From positions 1 through 43,868 of the forward strand of contig JAISUO010000061.1 in assembly GCA_031272035.1 (NCBI GenBank): a stretch of 43,868 nt of DNA, written 5' to 3'. Below the pieces are notes generated by a model. The model was given only the letters and a program-made list of their open reading frames with translations. It did not search any database and had not been told where the DNA came from. Of the stretch, positions 24,870 to 32,784 are shown piece after piece. The stretch comes from Synergistaceae bacterium (GTDB taxonomy: Bacteria > Synergistota > Synergistia > Synergistales > Aminobacteriaceae). The first letter of the stretch is position 1, and each line of letters opens with the position of its first letter. A program made the translations under genes and the position numbers.

Positions 24870-25967
24870 TTGCCGGCAGATTTGAAAGTCTTACTGGGCG
24901 ATGTAATAAAAAGAAACGCCAGCGACCTGCATATCGGCGTGGGAGTGCCTCCGGCGATGCGAGTCGACGGCGGGCTGCAGTATATAGACGAGTGCGGCCC
25001 CCTGACGGGTTTCGACGTGGAACAGGCTCTGAAAACGATACTGACCAGCGAACAGATGGAAAAGTACAAGGAGTCCCATGAGCTGGACTTCAGTTTCACG
25101 TATAAAACGGACAATCTGGAAGCCCGGTTCAGAGGAAACTGTTATTACGAGTCCCGGAACATGGCGGCGGCCTTCCGTCTTATTCCTCTGCAGATTCGTT
25201 CCATCGACGACCTGAGCCTCCCTCCCGTTTTGAAGGACATCAGCAAGCGGAGACGGGGACTTTTTCTGGTCACCGGACCCACCGGCCACGGGAAAAGCAC
25301 CACCCTGGCGGCCATTTTGAACGAAATCAACAAGACCCGTTATGACCATATCATTACCATAGAAGATCCCATTGAGTACGTTTACAGATCGGACAAATGT
25401 CTGGTGCATCAGCGGGAAATCGGCACGGACACGGAGAGCTTTTCGGAGGGCCTGAGGCGGGCTTTGAGGCAGGATCCGGACGTTCTGCTGATCGGAGAGC
25501 TGCGGGATTTGGACACGATCAGCGCGGCCATTACGGCATCGGAAACGGGGCATTTGGTTTTCGGAACCCTGCACACTCAGGACGCGGCTCAGTCCATCGA
25601 CCGTATCATCGACGTTTTTCCGCCTCATCATCAGACGCAGATTCGCATACAGCTCTCGTCCGTTCTGGTGGGGATTTGTTCTCAGCAGCTGATACCCAAG
25701 GGAAAGGAAGGCGGCGGCGGGGGACGTATCTGCGTGACGGAGCTTTTGATCGCCAATCCGGCGGTGCGAAACTGCATTCGGGAGGGCAAAACCAACCAGA
25801 TCAAGACGTTGATTCAGACGGGCGTGAACGTGGGAATGCACACCATGGAGCAGAGCCTGGCGGTGTTTGTGAAAAGCAAAATTTTGTCGCTGGATGCCGC
25901 GCTGACCTATGCGTACGATCCGAAAGATCTGCAGCGCATTCTTCTGGAGCAGCAGGGGATGCGTTAA
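24870..25967 (+). CDS. pilT: Type IV pilus retraction ATPase PilT
   Basis: The 365-residue protein is a PilT-type hexameric ATPase that depolymerises pili during twitching. It has the N-terminal PAS-like domain (ASDLHIGVGVPP), the Asp box (IITIEDPIEYVY), Walker B VLLIGELRDLDTI, the His box (GTLHTQDAAQSIDRIIDVFP) and the PilT-specific retraction motif as VRNCIREGKTNQI (usually AIRNLIRE). Walker A reads GPTGHGKS (136-143), with His140 where most PilT have Ser. The start is TTG at 24870 with GGAGGGG 6 nt upstream. It lies 23 nt after pilB and 30 nt before pilC. Confidence 0.93.
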   Translation: MPADLKVLLGDVIKRNASDLHIGVGVPPAMRVDGGLQYIDECGPLTGFDVEQALKTILTSEQMEKYKESHELDFSFTYKTDNLEARFRGNCYYESRNMAAAFRLIPLQIRSIDDLSLPPVLKDISKRRRGLFLVTGPTGHGKSTTLAAILNEINKTRYDHIITIEDPIEYVYRSDKCLVHQREIGTDTESFSEGLRRALRQDPDVLLIGELRDLDTISAAITASETGHLVFGTLHTQDAAQSIDRIIDVFPPHHQTQIRIQLSSVLVGICSQQLIPKGKEGGGGGRICVTELLIANPAVRNCIREGKTNQIKTLIQTGVNVGMHTMEQSLAVFVKSKILSLDAALTYAYDPKDLQRILLEQQGMR

Positions 25968-25997
25968 ATTTAAATAGTACATTGAAGGGAGAGTACT

Positions 25998-27233
25998 ATG
26001 AATTTTCGATATAAGGCACGGGCCGCGGACGGCAAAATTGTCGAAGGGTTGCTGGAGGCGGACAACCAGGGAATAGCTCTGGAGTCTTTGAGGCAAAAGG
26101 GAATGCTGCCGCTGTCGGTGAATCAGGCCACTCGAACGGGCGCGGCCATGATCGCCAACAAGCGCACGATGACCATTTTCGACAAGATGCAGCGCATCGG
26201 AACGGTGCCGGCCAAGACGAAAATGGTGTTCTTCCGTCAGCTGGCGACCATGATTCAGGCGGGGCTGAGCCTGACGATGGCGTTGGACATCGTGACGGAA
26301 CAGGAAAAGAACCTGATTTTCCGGGATGCGGTCAACGCCGTGAAGAACGGCATCGATCAGGGTCTTCCCATGAGCCAGATCATGAAGCAGCAACCGGTTT
26401 TCAACTCCATGATGACCGCGCTGGTCCAGGCGGGGGAAGAGGGTGGTATTCTGGAGAACGCTCTCGACCGCGTCGCCAACCTGTTGGAAAAACAGCAGGC
26501 TCTCCGAAGCAAGATTCGTTCGGCCATGTTCTATCCCAGCTTTATCATCTGTTTCGCGATTTGTGTCGTCATTGTTTTCATCGCGTTCATCCTTCCCAAA
26601 TTCAAGCAGGTCTTTGACGGCATGAACATCGAGCTTCCCATGCTGACGCAGTTCATGTTCGCCATGGGAGATTTCTGCGAAGAAAACTGGAGGATGATCG
26701 CAGTGGTTACCCTTCTTACGATAACGGCGATCGTCTGGCTCTGCAAGAGCAAAACCACAAAACCCATGATGGACGTGGTCAAGCTGAAGGTGCCGATCAT
26801 CAAGAGCCTGGTGTTCAAGTCCACCATGGCGCGTTCCACTCAGACTCTGGCATCGCTGGTTTCCGCTGGCGTTCCGATTCTGCGGGGGCTGGAAATGGCC
26901 AGCGAGGTCGCCGGAAACAGCGTAGTGCAAAGAGGTTTTGACAATCTGCTGGAAGCTGCAAAACGGGGAACCAACCTGGGAGACGCGGCCCGGGGCGCGA
27001 AGATTTTCCCGGTTCTTGTGTGTCAGATGGTGCGTATCGGCGAAGAAACCGGCCACCTGGACGACATGCTGGAAAAGGTGGCGACCTGGTACGATCAGGA
27101 GCTGGACGAGCAGGTCAAGGCGATCACCTCCCTGATGGAACCCTTTATGATCGTCTTCGTGGGAGGCATCGTCGCCCTCATCGCAATGGCGATCTTTGGC
27201 CCCATCACCTCCGCAATCTCTCAGATGGGTTAA
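25998..27233 (+). CDS. pilC: Type IV pilus inner-membrane platform protein PilC
   Basis: The 411-residue protein is a GspF/PilC platform protein: an N-terminal segment (NFRYKARAADGKIVEG), two homologous T2SSF domains (about 75-200 and 278-400) with the F-x-R-Q-L-A-T-M-I-Q-A-G-L entry motif, and three membrane helices (about 176-198, 233-252 and 378-402). PilC links the cytoplasmic ATPases PilB/PilT to the growing pilus. GGGAG lies 6 nt before the ATG. It ends the pilB-pilT-pilC operon; a hairpin terminator follows about 140 nt on. pilD and pilMNOPQ are not in the window. Confidence 0.93.
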   Translation: MNFRYKARAADGKIVEGLLEADNQGIALESLRQKGMLPLSVNQATRTGAAMIANKRTMTIFDKMQRIGTVPAKTKMVFFRQLATMIQAGLSLTMALDIVTEQEKNLIFRDAVNAVKNGIDQGLPMSQIMKQQPVFNSMMTALVQAGEEGGILENALDRVANLLEKQQALRSKIRSAMFYPSFIICFAICVVIVFIAFILPKFKQVFDGMNIELPMLTQFMFAMGDFCEENWRMIAVVTLLTITAIVWLCKSKTTKPMMDVVKLKVPIIKSLVFKSTMARSTQTLASLVSAGVPILRGLEMASEVAGNSVVQRGFDNLLEAAKRGTNLGDAARGAKIFPVLVCQMVRIGEETGHLDDMLEKVATWYDQELDEQVKAITSLMEPFMIVFVGGIVALIAMAIFGPITSAISQMG

Positions 27234-27372
27234 ATGGGTTAAAAATTGGCGAGTTGATAATCGGATTAATAATCGGATTGATAATTCAGGAAAGCACGGG
27301 TCGCGGCAGGGTGACCCGGACAGGTTTTTCACCCATGGTGCATTTCCCTTTACGGAGATGACGGGGAAAGCA

Positions 27373-27423
27373 TAAGCGGACGATCGACGAAGAAACGAGT
27401 CGGGGTCGTTCGCTTAATTTTTT
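27373..27423 (+). terminator. Terminator of the pilBTC operon
   Basis: An 11-bp stem (27373-27383 with 27406-27416, one G-T pair), with an inner CGAC/GTCG helix in the loop, runs into T6. The rest of the 27234-27649 gap holds three ATAATCGGATT-like short repeats near 27255 and, further right, the first pilin promoter. Confidence 0.65.
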
Positions 27424-27517
27424 GTCGGTGAGGACCGGGGTCCGGTATTCAGCAGAATAAAAAAAGCGGGACAAAAATAAATATTTTATTTTAGAGAAAA
27501 GTTAGAATATATCGATT

Positions 27518-27533
27518 TAGGTCTTAAGTCCTA
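27518..27533. promoter_or_regulatory. Near-perfect palindrome abutting the pilin 1 promoter, putative operator
   Basis: TAGGTCTTAAGTCCTA is a 16-bp palindrome except for one symmetric position. It ends exactly one base before the -35 box of pilin 1. Almost the same sequence sits at the same place before pilin 3, and a degenerate version before pilin 2, so it is a candidate activator or repressor site. Confidence 0.5.
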
Positions 27534-27561
27534 TTGATATAGGGTAAAAGTGCCTTATACT
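27534..27561 (+). promoter_or_regulatory. Promoter of pilin gene 1
   Basis: TTGATA (27534-27539), a 16-bp spacer and TATACT (27556-27561) form a promoter repeated in the same position before all three pilin genes. The expected leader is about 80 nt. Confidence 0.75.
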
Positions 27562-27649
27562 TATCCGCACAGGTTCCAATTTGGATGGTAGAAACGAATT
27601 GGATGGCAGGAACAAATTCTGAAAGTAAATAACAAGGGAGGAATTGGTA

Positions 27650-28108
27650 ATGGTGAAAGTGCGGAAAGGTTTTACGTTGGTTGAGTTGTTGATCGTTATC
27701 GTTATTATCGGTATCCTGGCGGCGGCAATGCTTCTTTCCAGCGGCGCGGCGACGGCTTCGGCGGAGGCCTCCACGATCATCAGCGACCTGCGCAGCATGA
27801 AGGCGGCGGCTCTGATGCTCTACGCGGACAGCATGGATGTTTTTGAGAACACCACCTACAGCCTGACGGTCAACTATCTGACGCCCTACGTGGACAACCC
27901 GGCGAAGTACACGATTGCGGGCAGCCCTTATGGCCTTTCGGTGGACTCGAATGAGAGATGGTGGGTGTACTACAACCTGTCCAACAAGAGCAGCGAAGTC
28001 AAGTCCAAGCTGCAGGGCAGAGCCCAGACCACAGGACTGCTGAAGAGCACGAACCTGACGGACAGCTACACGACCGCCAGCAACACCGTGTGGATGGTCG
28101 CCCGGTAA
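27650..28108 (+). CDS. Type IV pilin, copy 1
   Basis: The 152-residue prepilin has a short basic leader ending in Gly (MVKVRKG), cleavage before Phe8, and the hydrophobic N-terminal helix FTLVELLIVIVIIGIL with the conserved Glu at mature position 5. PilD would cleave and N-methylate it; the helix packs in the pilus core. The globular part has no cysteines, so the usual C-terminal disulfide loop is absent. N-x-S/T sites occur at Asn67, Asn112 and Asn135. GGAGG lies 8 nt before the ATG. It is flanked by its own promoter and terminator. It differs from copy 3 by about eight substitutions and one inserted residue, and from copy 2 by about twenty. Confidence 0.93.
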   Translation: MVKVRKGFTLVELLIVIVIIGILAAAMLLSSGAATASAEASTIISDLRSMKAAALMLYADSMDVFENTTYSLTVNYLTPYVDNPAKYTIAGSPYGLSVDSNERWWVYYNLSNKSSEVKSKLQGRAQTTGLLKSTNLTDSYTTASNTVWMVAR

Positions 28109-28142
28109 GAAAACCCCGAAAATCTGAGAAAAATGTTTTACG

Positions 28143-28167
28143 GCCCCCCTTCGGGGGGCTTTTTTTT
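28143..28167 (+). terminator. Terminator of pilin gene 1
   Basis: GCCCCCC-TTC-GGGGGGC followed by T8 is a textbook intrinsic terminator 35 nt after the stop. Confidence 0.9.
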
Positions 28168-28239
28168 GTGCAAATTTCTCCCCTGGATTAAACGAGATTA
28201 AAAGAATATGAAAATATCAGTTTAGATTCTCAGGCCCTA

Positions 28240-28267
28240 TTGTCATGGAGTCGATGTGCCCTATACT
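28240..28267 (+). promoter_or_regulatory. Promoter of pilin gene 2
   Basis: TTGTCA (28240-28245), a 16-bp spacer and TATACT (28262-28267) match the promoters of copies 1 and 3. The palindrome before the -35 is degraded here (TAGATTCTCAGGCCCTA), so this copy may be regulated differently. Confidence 0.7.
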
Positions 28268-28358
28268 TGTGAGAAGCGGAGAGAGCGGGCGAAGGGCTTG
28301 CCCGAAGGTTGTAAGGTTGTCTGAAGTAAAAAGCGGATATTTTAAGGAGGAATGAGTG

Positions 28359-28817
28359 ATGATTAAAGTGCGAAAAGGCTTTACTCTGGTGGAGTTGTTG
28401 ATTGTTATCGTCATTATCGGTATTCTGGCGTCGGCGATGCTTCTTTCCAGCGGCGCGGCCACCGCTTCAGCCGAGGCTGCCACGATTATCAGCGACCTGC
28501 GCAGCATGAAGGCGGCGTCCCTGATGCTCTACGCGGACAGTATGGATGTTTTTGAGAACACCACCTACACCCTGACGATCACCTACCTGACGCCCTACGT
28601 GGACAACCCGGCGAAGTACATGATTACGGGCAATCCTTACGGTCTCTCGGTGGATACGAATGAGAGATGGTGGGTATACTACGACCTGACCCACAAAAGC
28701 AGCGAGGTCAAGTCCAAGCTGCAGGGCAGAGCCCAGAGCACGGGGCTTCTGAAGAGCACGAACCTGACGGACAGCTACATAAGCTCCGCCGGGACCGTGT
28801 GGATGGTGGCCCGGTAG
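28359..28817 (+). CDS. Type IV pilin, copy 2
   Basis: The 152-residue prepilin has leader MIKVRKG, cleavage before Phe8 and Glu at mature position 5 as in the other copies. It is the most divergent of the three (about twenty substitutions against copy 1, many of them Ser/Thr/Ala/Asn exchanges in the globular part). The site at Asn112 is lost (His-Lys-Ser), while Asn67 and Asn135 sites remain. There are no cysteines. AAGGAGG lies 8 nt before the ATG. It has its own promoter and terminator and so can be expressed independently of copies 1 and 3. Confidence 0.93.
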   Translation: MIKVRKGFTLVELLIVIVIIGILASAMLLSSGAATASAEAATIISDLRSMKAASLMLYADSMDVFENTTYTLTITYLTPYVDNPAKYMITGNPYGLSVDTNERWWVYYDLTHKSSEVKSKLQGRAQSTGLLKSTNLTDSYISSAGTVWMVAR

Positions 28818-28844
28818 CGCACGCGGCGGGGCGGGCAGTTTGCG

Positions 28845-28865
28845 ACCCCCTTCGGGGGGTTTTTT
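28845..28865 (+). terminator. Terminator of pilin gene 2
   Basis: ACCCCC-TTC-GGGGGGT followed by a T-run is an intrinsic terminator about 30 nt after the stop. Confidence 0.85.
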
Positions 28866-28912
28866 GTTTGTTGTTGTAAATTTTTAAAAAAATTCTAAGA
28901 ATGATATAGAAT

Positions 28913-28928
28913 TAGGTCTAAAGTCCTA
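28913..28928. promoter_or_regulatory. Palindrome abutting the pilin 3 promoter, putative operator
   Basis: TAGGTCTAAAGTCCTA matches the palindrome before pilin 1 at 15 of 16 bases and has the same position, directly before the -35 box. Confidence 0.5.
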
Positions 28929-28956
28929 TTGATATAGAGTAAATAAGCCTTATACT
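28929..28956 (+). promoter_or_regulatory. Promoter of pilin gene 3
   Basis: TTGATA (28929-28934), a 16-bp spacer and TATACT (28951-28956) are the same boxes and spacing as for pilin 1. Confidence 0.75.
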
Positions 28957-29036
28957 TTTCGCCAAAAGCTCCAGAGCGAATGAGCAGTTGGTTGATCCGG
29001 AGCGAAAAAGCAATATCCTTAAAGGAGGAATTGGTA

Positions 29037-29498
29037 ATGGTAAAAGTGCGTAAAGGTTTTACACTGGTTGAGTTGTTGATCGTTATCGTTATTATCGGTA
29101 TTCTTGCGGCGGCAATGCTTCTTTCCAGCGGCGCGGCGACGGCTTCGGCCGAGGCCTCCACGATTATCAGCGACCTGCGCAACATGAAGGCGGCGTCCCT
29201 GATGCTCTACGCGGACAGCATGGATATTTTCGAGAACAGCACCACCTACACCCTGACGGTCACCTATCTGACGCCCTACGTGGACAACCCGGCGAAGTAC
29301 ACAATTTCGGGCAGTCCTTACGGCCTCTCGGTGGATTCCACCCGCAGATGGTGGGTGTACTACAACCTGTCCAACAAGAGCAGCGAAGTCAAGTCCAAGC
29401 TGCAGGGCAGAGCTCAGACCACAGGACTGCTGAAGAGCACGAACCTGACGGACAGCTACACGACCGCCAGCAACACCGTGTGGATGGTCGCCCGGTAA
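29037..29498 (+). CDS. Type IV pilin, copy 3
   Basis: The 153-residue prepilin has the same leader, cleavage site and N-terminal helix as copy 1. Differences from copy 1 lie between about residues 49 and 103, including one inserted residue in FENSTTY; the last 50 residues are identical. N-x-S/T sites are at Asn67, Asn113 and Asn136. No cysteines are present. AAAGGAGG precedes the ATG. At the DNA level the 3' end and the sequence past the stop are almost the same as in copy 1, which indicates recent duplication or gene conversion. Confidence 0.93.
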   Translation: MVKVRKGFTLVELLIVIVIIGILAAAMLLSSGAATASAEASTIISDLRNMKAASLMLYADSMDIFENSTTYTLTVTYLTPYVDNPAKYTISGSPYGLSVDSTRRWWVYYNLSNKSSEVKSKLQGRAQTTGLLKSTNLTDSYTTASNTVWMVAR

Positions 29499-29531
29499 AA
29501 AGCCCCGAAAATCTGAGAAAAATGTTATACG

Positions 29532-29554
29532 GCCCCCTTCGGGGGGCTTTTTTT
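29532..29554 (+). terminator. Terminator of pilin gene 3
   Basis: GCCCCC-TTC-GGGGGGC followed by T7 is an intrinsic terminator 33 nt after the stop, nearly the same as that of pilin 1. Confidence 0.9.
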
Positions 29555-29584
29555 ATGGGGACGCGCCTGTTTTTTTCACAGTGG

Positions 29585-29593
29585 TGGTATAAG
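29585..29593 (+). promoter_or_regulatory. Extended -10 promoter of the glycosyltransferase operon
   Basis: TGGTATAAG (TGn-TATAAG) lies 39 nt before the glycosyltransferase start and just after the pilin 3 terminator. The -35 region is T-rich but poor. It would start the message that covers the family 2 enzyme and the GT-C array. Confidence 0.45.
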
Positions 29594-29631
29594 ATAGGTC
29601 TGTTCGAAAAATCCGTGTTGATGAACAGAGG

Positions 29632-30567
29632 GTGAGTATCCTGAGGAGAGTGCTGGTCATTCCCTGTTATAACGAAGAGCTTACCATCGCGAAGGTGGTG
29701 ACGGACTTCAAAAAAGAATTGCCCGCCGATTGCAGAATTGTCGTCATGAACAACCGGTCCACCGATAACAGCGCGGAACTGGCCTCCGCGGCCGGGGCGG
29801 AGGTTTTTTTTGTGGCGCGTCAGGGCAAGGGGGCCGTGGTTCGCGAAATTTTCCGCTCCATCGACGCCGACGTTTATATCATGGTGGACGGAGACGACAC
29901 CTACCCCGCCGAAGACGTTCATAAACTTCTGGCGCCCGTCGAGGCGGGAAACTCGGATATGGCCGTGGGGGACCGCATCTCCGGCGGAGCGTACGGCCAG
30001 GTGAACGACCGGCGCTTTCACGGTTTTGGAAATATACTGGTCAAAAAATTAGTAAACTTTTGTTTTAAAAGTGATTTGCGTGATATTATGACGGGGTACA
30101 GAGTTTTCAGCCGCTCTTTTGTGGAGAATGTTCCCATTTTATCGGATGGCTTCGAGGTGGAAACGGAGATGACGATTCGAGCTCTGGATCGTAAACTTTC
30201 TATTGTGGAAATTCCCATCGCTTACAGAAATCGTCCGGAGGGGAGTTTTTCCAAGCTGAACACCCTGCGTGACGGGATGCGGGTGTTGAAAACCATTTTT
30301 TTCATTTTGAAGGATTATCGGCCTCTGCTGTTTTTCGGAGCGCTGTCCCTCTTGTTTCTCCTGGCGGGGTGCGCCTCCGGGGTTCCGGTTTTGCTGGAAT
30401 TCATGCGGACGCGTTTCATCACCCGCGTTCCTCTGGCGCTGCTGGCGACGGGGCTTGTTTTGGTTTCGGCGGTTACGCTGAACTGCGCGCTGATCCTGGA
30501 TACCTTTGTGGCGCACGAGCGTCAGCGGAACGAACTCGAACGGGTTTGCCGGAAAAATAAAAGATAG
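29632..30567 (+). CDS. Family 2 glycosyltransferase, Dpm1/GtrB-like polyprenyl-phosphate sugar synthase
   Basis: The 311-residue protein has a GT-A domain (about 1-225) with VLVIPCYNEELTIAKVV, MNNRSTDNS and the metal/nucleotide-binding DGDDTYPAED (Asp86-Asp89). DIMTGYRVFSRSFVE and the SFSKLNTLRDG region follow. Two C-terminal membrane helices (about 228-252 and 265-290) complete it. This layout is that of enzymes which move a sugar from a nucleotide donor onto undecaprenyl or dolichyl phosphate on the cytoplasmic face, supplying GT-C transferases that act on the other side. It sits between the pilins and the GT-C array, 7 nt before member A. The GTG start at 29632 has AGAGG very close by, so the exact start is uncertain. 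Confidence 0.87.
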   Translation: MSILRRVLVIPCYNEELTIAKVVTDFKKELPADCRIVVMNNRSTDNSAELASAAGAEVFFVARQGKGAVVREIFRSIDADVYIMVDGDDTYPAEDVHKLLAPVEAGNSDMAVGDRISGGAYGQVNDRRFHGFGNILVKKLVNFCFKSDLRDIMTGYRVFSRSFVENVPILSDGFEVETEMTIRALDRKLSIVEIPIAYRNRPEGSFSKLNTLRDGMRVLKTIFFILKDYRPLLFFGALSLLFLLAGCASGVPVLLEFMRTRFITRVPLALLATGLVLVSAVTLNCALILDTFVAHERQRNELERVCRKNKR

Positions 30568-30574
30568 GAATCTC

Positions 30575-32752
30575 ATGTTTCAGGCGCAAATCGCTCCTCT
30601 GGCGGCAAAACGATCTTTTTCTTTTCTGCGGGCGGCGTTTTTTTTGATGTCGTACGTTTTTCTGCCCTCCTTTATTCTCTCCGTTTTTTTATTGCTGCGG
30701 GTGGGTTCACCGGCGTTGGCCTTTGGATGTTCCCACCTGGTTCTTCCGGGGATATTTTTTTATCTGCGCCGTGAGATTTCATGGAAGGAAATTGCCGTTT
30801 TCCTTCTTTTGATCGCCTTTTCCTATGGCGTTTCCTGGTGTTTTTTTGATTTTTTTCATGACGCTCTGGCTTATTTTCAGCCCGCGATCCGCCGGATAGC
30901 CGAAGGGTTCAGTCCGGCGTACGATGGATATATGGATTTCGGGCGTTCCCCCGACGTGTGGTCCGATGCCTCCACCTTTTACCCGAAGGCCGCGATGTAC
31001 TTTGCGGCCTGCGCGCTGGCGGCGCTGGGGGACATCCAGCCGGGAAAGACTTATCATATTCTTCTTCTGTTTTCCGCCCTGTTTTATGCGATCCATGTGA
31101 CGCGAAACGACGGGTTTCTGAAAAAATGCCTGTGGATTCTGGCCTGTCTGAATCCCATCGCCCTCACCCAGTGGACTTCCCTGATCATCGACGGAGCTTT
31201 GGCCTCGCTTTCGCTGATCGGACTTTTGTTTGCTAACGCCTTTTTCACTCAAAGATCCGTTTCCAGGCTGGAATACGCTCTGGGCGTCATGGCGCTGTCT
31301 TTTCTGTTCTGCGTGAAAACGACGGGATTTGCCTATGGAAGCGTTATTCTGTTTTTCATCTGTCTGCATCGTCTGTACGCGGTTTACCGGGAAAACGAAA
31401 ATCCTCCGGCGGGGCGGCGTTTCTTCGAAGCGTTTAAAAGCGCCACTGTGACCGGACTTCGCCTTGGAGGCACGGTGCTGCTGCTGAGCGCCGTCATCGG
31501 CTTCAATCCGTACCTGACCAATCTGCGCGAGGGAAGGCATATTTTTTATCCGCTGGTTCAGGGGAGCTCCCTGGAAAAAATGGATACGGCCGCCGGACTT
31601 GAAGATATGACCAATATCGTCTATCCCGAGGCCCATAATCGATTCACGCGATTTCTTTTTTCCATTTTTGCCCATCCAAACCCGGATCCCCGTCCGGCTC
31701 GGCTGAAAAACCCCTTCAGCGCCCCCCTGTCCGACTGGTGGATTTTCGGAAACGCCTACAACCTGTACGCGGGAGGGCTGGGGCCCCTGTTCGGGCTTCT
31801 GCTGTGCCTGGCCGTTCTGGCGCAGGTTCTTTCGTCGGGAAGGGGCAACCTCTGGCTGTGGCTCACTTTGCTGATGATGACGTTCATTCAGCCTCACGCC
31901 TGGGTGCTGCGGTACAGCCCCTTTGTCTGGCTTTTTCCCTTTCTGTGTCTGGACGCGGTTCCTCAAAAGAAATCGCGCTTTTTGATCGTCCCGCTGCTGA
32001 TCGCCCTGGTGAACTCGGGGGGAGTTTTTTATTTTCTCTGCGCCGAACAGTGGCGGGCTACGCGAATGACGACGGAGGATTTTGCGCCTCACTGCGGAGA
32101 AACTGTGTTTTTGGACCGGACGATATTCGAATTTGATGGCATTTTCAATCGATTTGATCTTAAACAAAAATATGTCAACCCGGAAGAAGCCTTTTTTTTC
32201 CGATATCCAGGGCTGAGGCGCCTGGGGCAGGACGCCTCTCCCATGGGAGTCAATTTCTTTTTTTCTGAAGATTTACCTCCTCTTCCGGACTTCCCGCTGG
32301 TGCTGAGCGAGGAGAAAGCCCTGCCCTGGCTGCGGATGTCGGAAGGGCTGTCGGCCGTCGACGAGTCCGGCGGAAAAATCTGGAGGTCTTCCGGCAACAG
32401 AATCAAATTTTACCTGCGGGTCGACGACGGGCCGGAAGGCGACCTGCGCCTGACCCTGCGGGGAAAACCGTACGATCTGTACGGCCCGAGGCCCGATCTG
32501 AGCGTTGGGGTGTTCGTCGGCGACCGGTGGGTGGGAACCTGGAAGGCGGGCTGTGAGAACGAAGCCGGGGGGACTTTTATCGTTCCCGCGCGGTTATTGA
32601 AAGAAGCCTTTGAAGCGGAAGGTCGTCTTTTGACGCTGATGCTGCGCATCCCCGCCGTTCCCTTCAGCCTTCCGAAGTGGGAAACGGCTTCCTTCGGACT
32701 GGAGCTGGAAAGGGTGGAACTTCTCCCCTGGCGGGAGAAACCGGCGTCCTGA
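30575..32752 (+). CDS. GT-C-like membrane glycosyltransferase with C-terminal beta-sandwich domain, paralogue A
   Basis: The 725-residue protein has about 12-13 membrane helices (residues 12-505) and a soluble C-terminal part. Directly after helix 3 comes FFDFFHDALAYFQPAI, with Asp92 and Asp96. The Asp in an HDALxYxxPA context resembles the first-loop catalytic acid of GT-C (ArnT/PMT-like) enzymes, which use lipid-linked sugars outside the membrane. The C-terminal region (about 510-725) ends in a pattern like the DUF7024-type beta-sandwich (VFVGDRWVGTW...FIVPARLLKEAF...LLTLMLRIP), likely sugar-binding. AGGA precedes the ATG, 7 nt after the family 2 gene. The fold call is from motif memory and hydropathy by eye; acceptor and sugar are unknown. 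Confidence 0.78.
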   Translation: MFQAQIAPLAAKRSFSFLRAAFFLMSYVFLPSFILSVFLLLRVGSPALAFGCSHLVLPGIFFYLRREISWKEIAVFLLLIAFSYGVSWCFFDFFHDALAYFQPAIRRIAEGFSPAYDGYMDFGRSPDVWSDASTFYPKAAMYFAACALAALGDIQPGKTYHILLLFSALFYAIHVTRNDGFLKKCLWILACLNPIALTQWTSLIIDGALASLSLIGLLFANAFFTQRSVSRLEYALGVMALSFLFCVKTTGFAYGSVILFFICLHRLYAVYRENENPPAGRRFFEAFKSATVTGLRLGGTVLLLSAVIGFNPYLTNLREGRHIFYPLVQGSSLEKMDTAAGLEDMTNIVYPEAHNRFTRFLFSIFAHPNPDPRPARLKNPFSAPLSDWWIFGNAYNLYAGGLGPLFGLLLCLAVLAQVLSSGRGNLWLWLTLLMMTFIQPHAWVLRYSPFVWLFPFLCLDAVPQKKSRFLIVPLLIALVNSGGVFYFLCAEQWRATRMTTEDFAPHCGETVFLDRTIFEFDGIFNRFDLKQKYVNPEEAFFFRYPGLRRLGQDASPMGVNFFFSEDLPPLPDFPLVLSEEKALPWLRMSEGLSAVDESGGKIWRSSGNRIKFYLRVDDGPEGDLRLTLRGKPYDLYGPRPDLSVGVFVGDRWVGTWKAGCENEAGGTFIVPARLLKEAFEAEGRLLTLMLRIPAVPFSLPKWETASFGLELERVELLPWREKPAS

Positions 32753-32784
32753 CGCGGAGCCGGTTATTTCAGGAGGGGTTTTCA

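Larger units (their letters stand above)
27518..29554 (+). repeat. Three tandem promoter-pilin-terminator units
   Basis: The units span 27518-28167, about 28223-28865 and 28913-29554. All carry the same order of palindrome (degraded in unit 2), TTGNNA-N16-TATACT promoter, SD, pilin gene and CCCCC-TTC-GGGGG terminator. Units 1 and 3 are most alike, including sequence after the stop codon. Confidence 0.85.

Noticed and set aside
24891-27332. An 813-codon minus-strand frame opposite pilT and pilC
   Set aside because: It spans two well-identified genes in antisense and has a low-complexity His/Arg/Gln-rich translation.
27650-29498. CRISPR-like spacing of repeated sequence
   Set aside because: The repeats are whole pilin genes with conserved reading frames and promoters, not short direct repeats with spacers.
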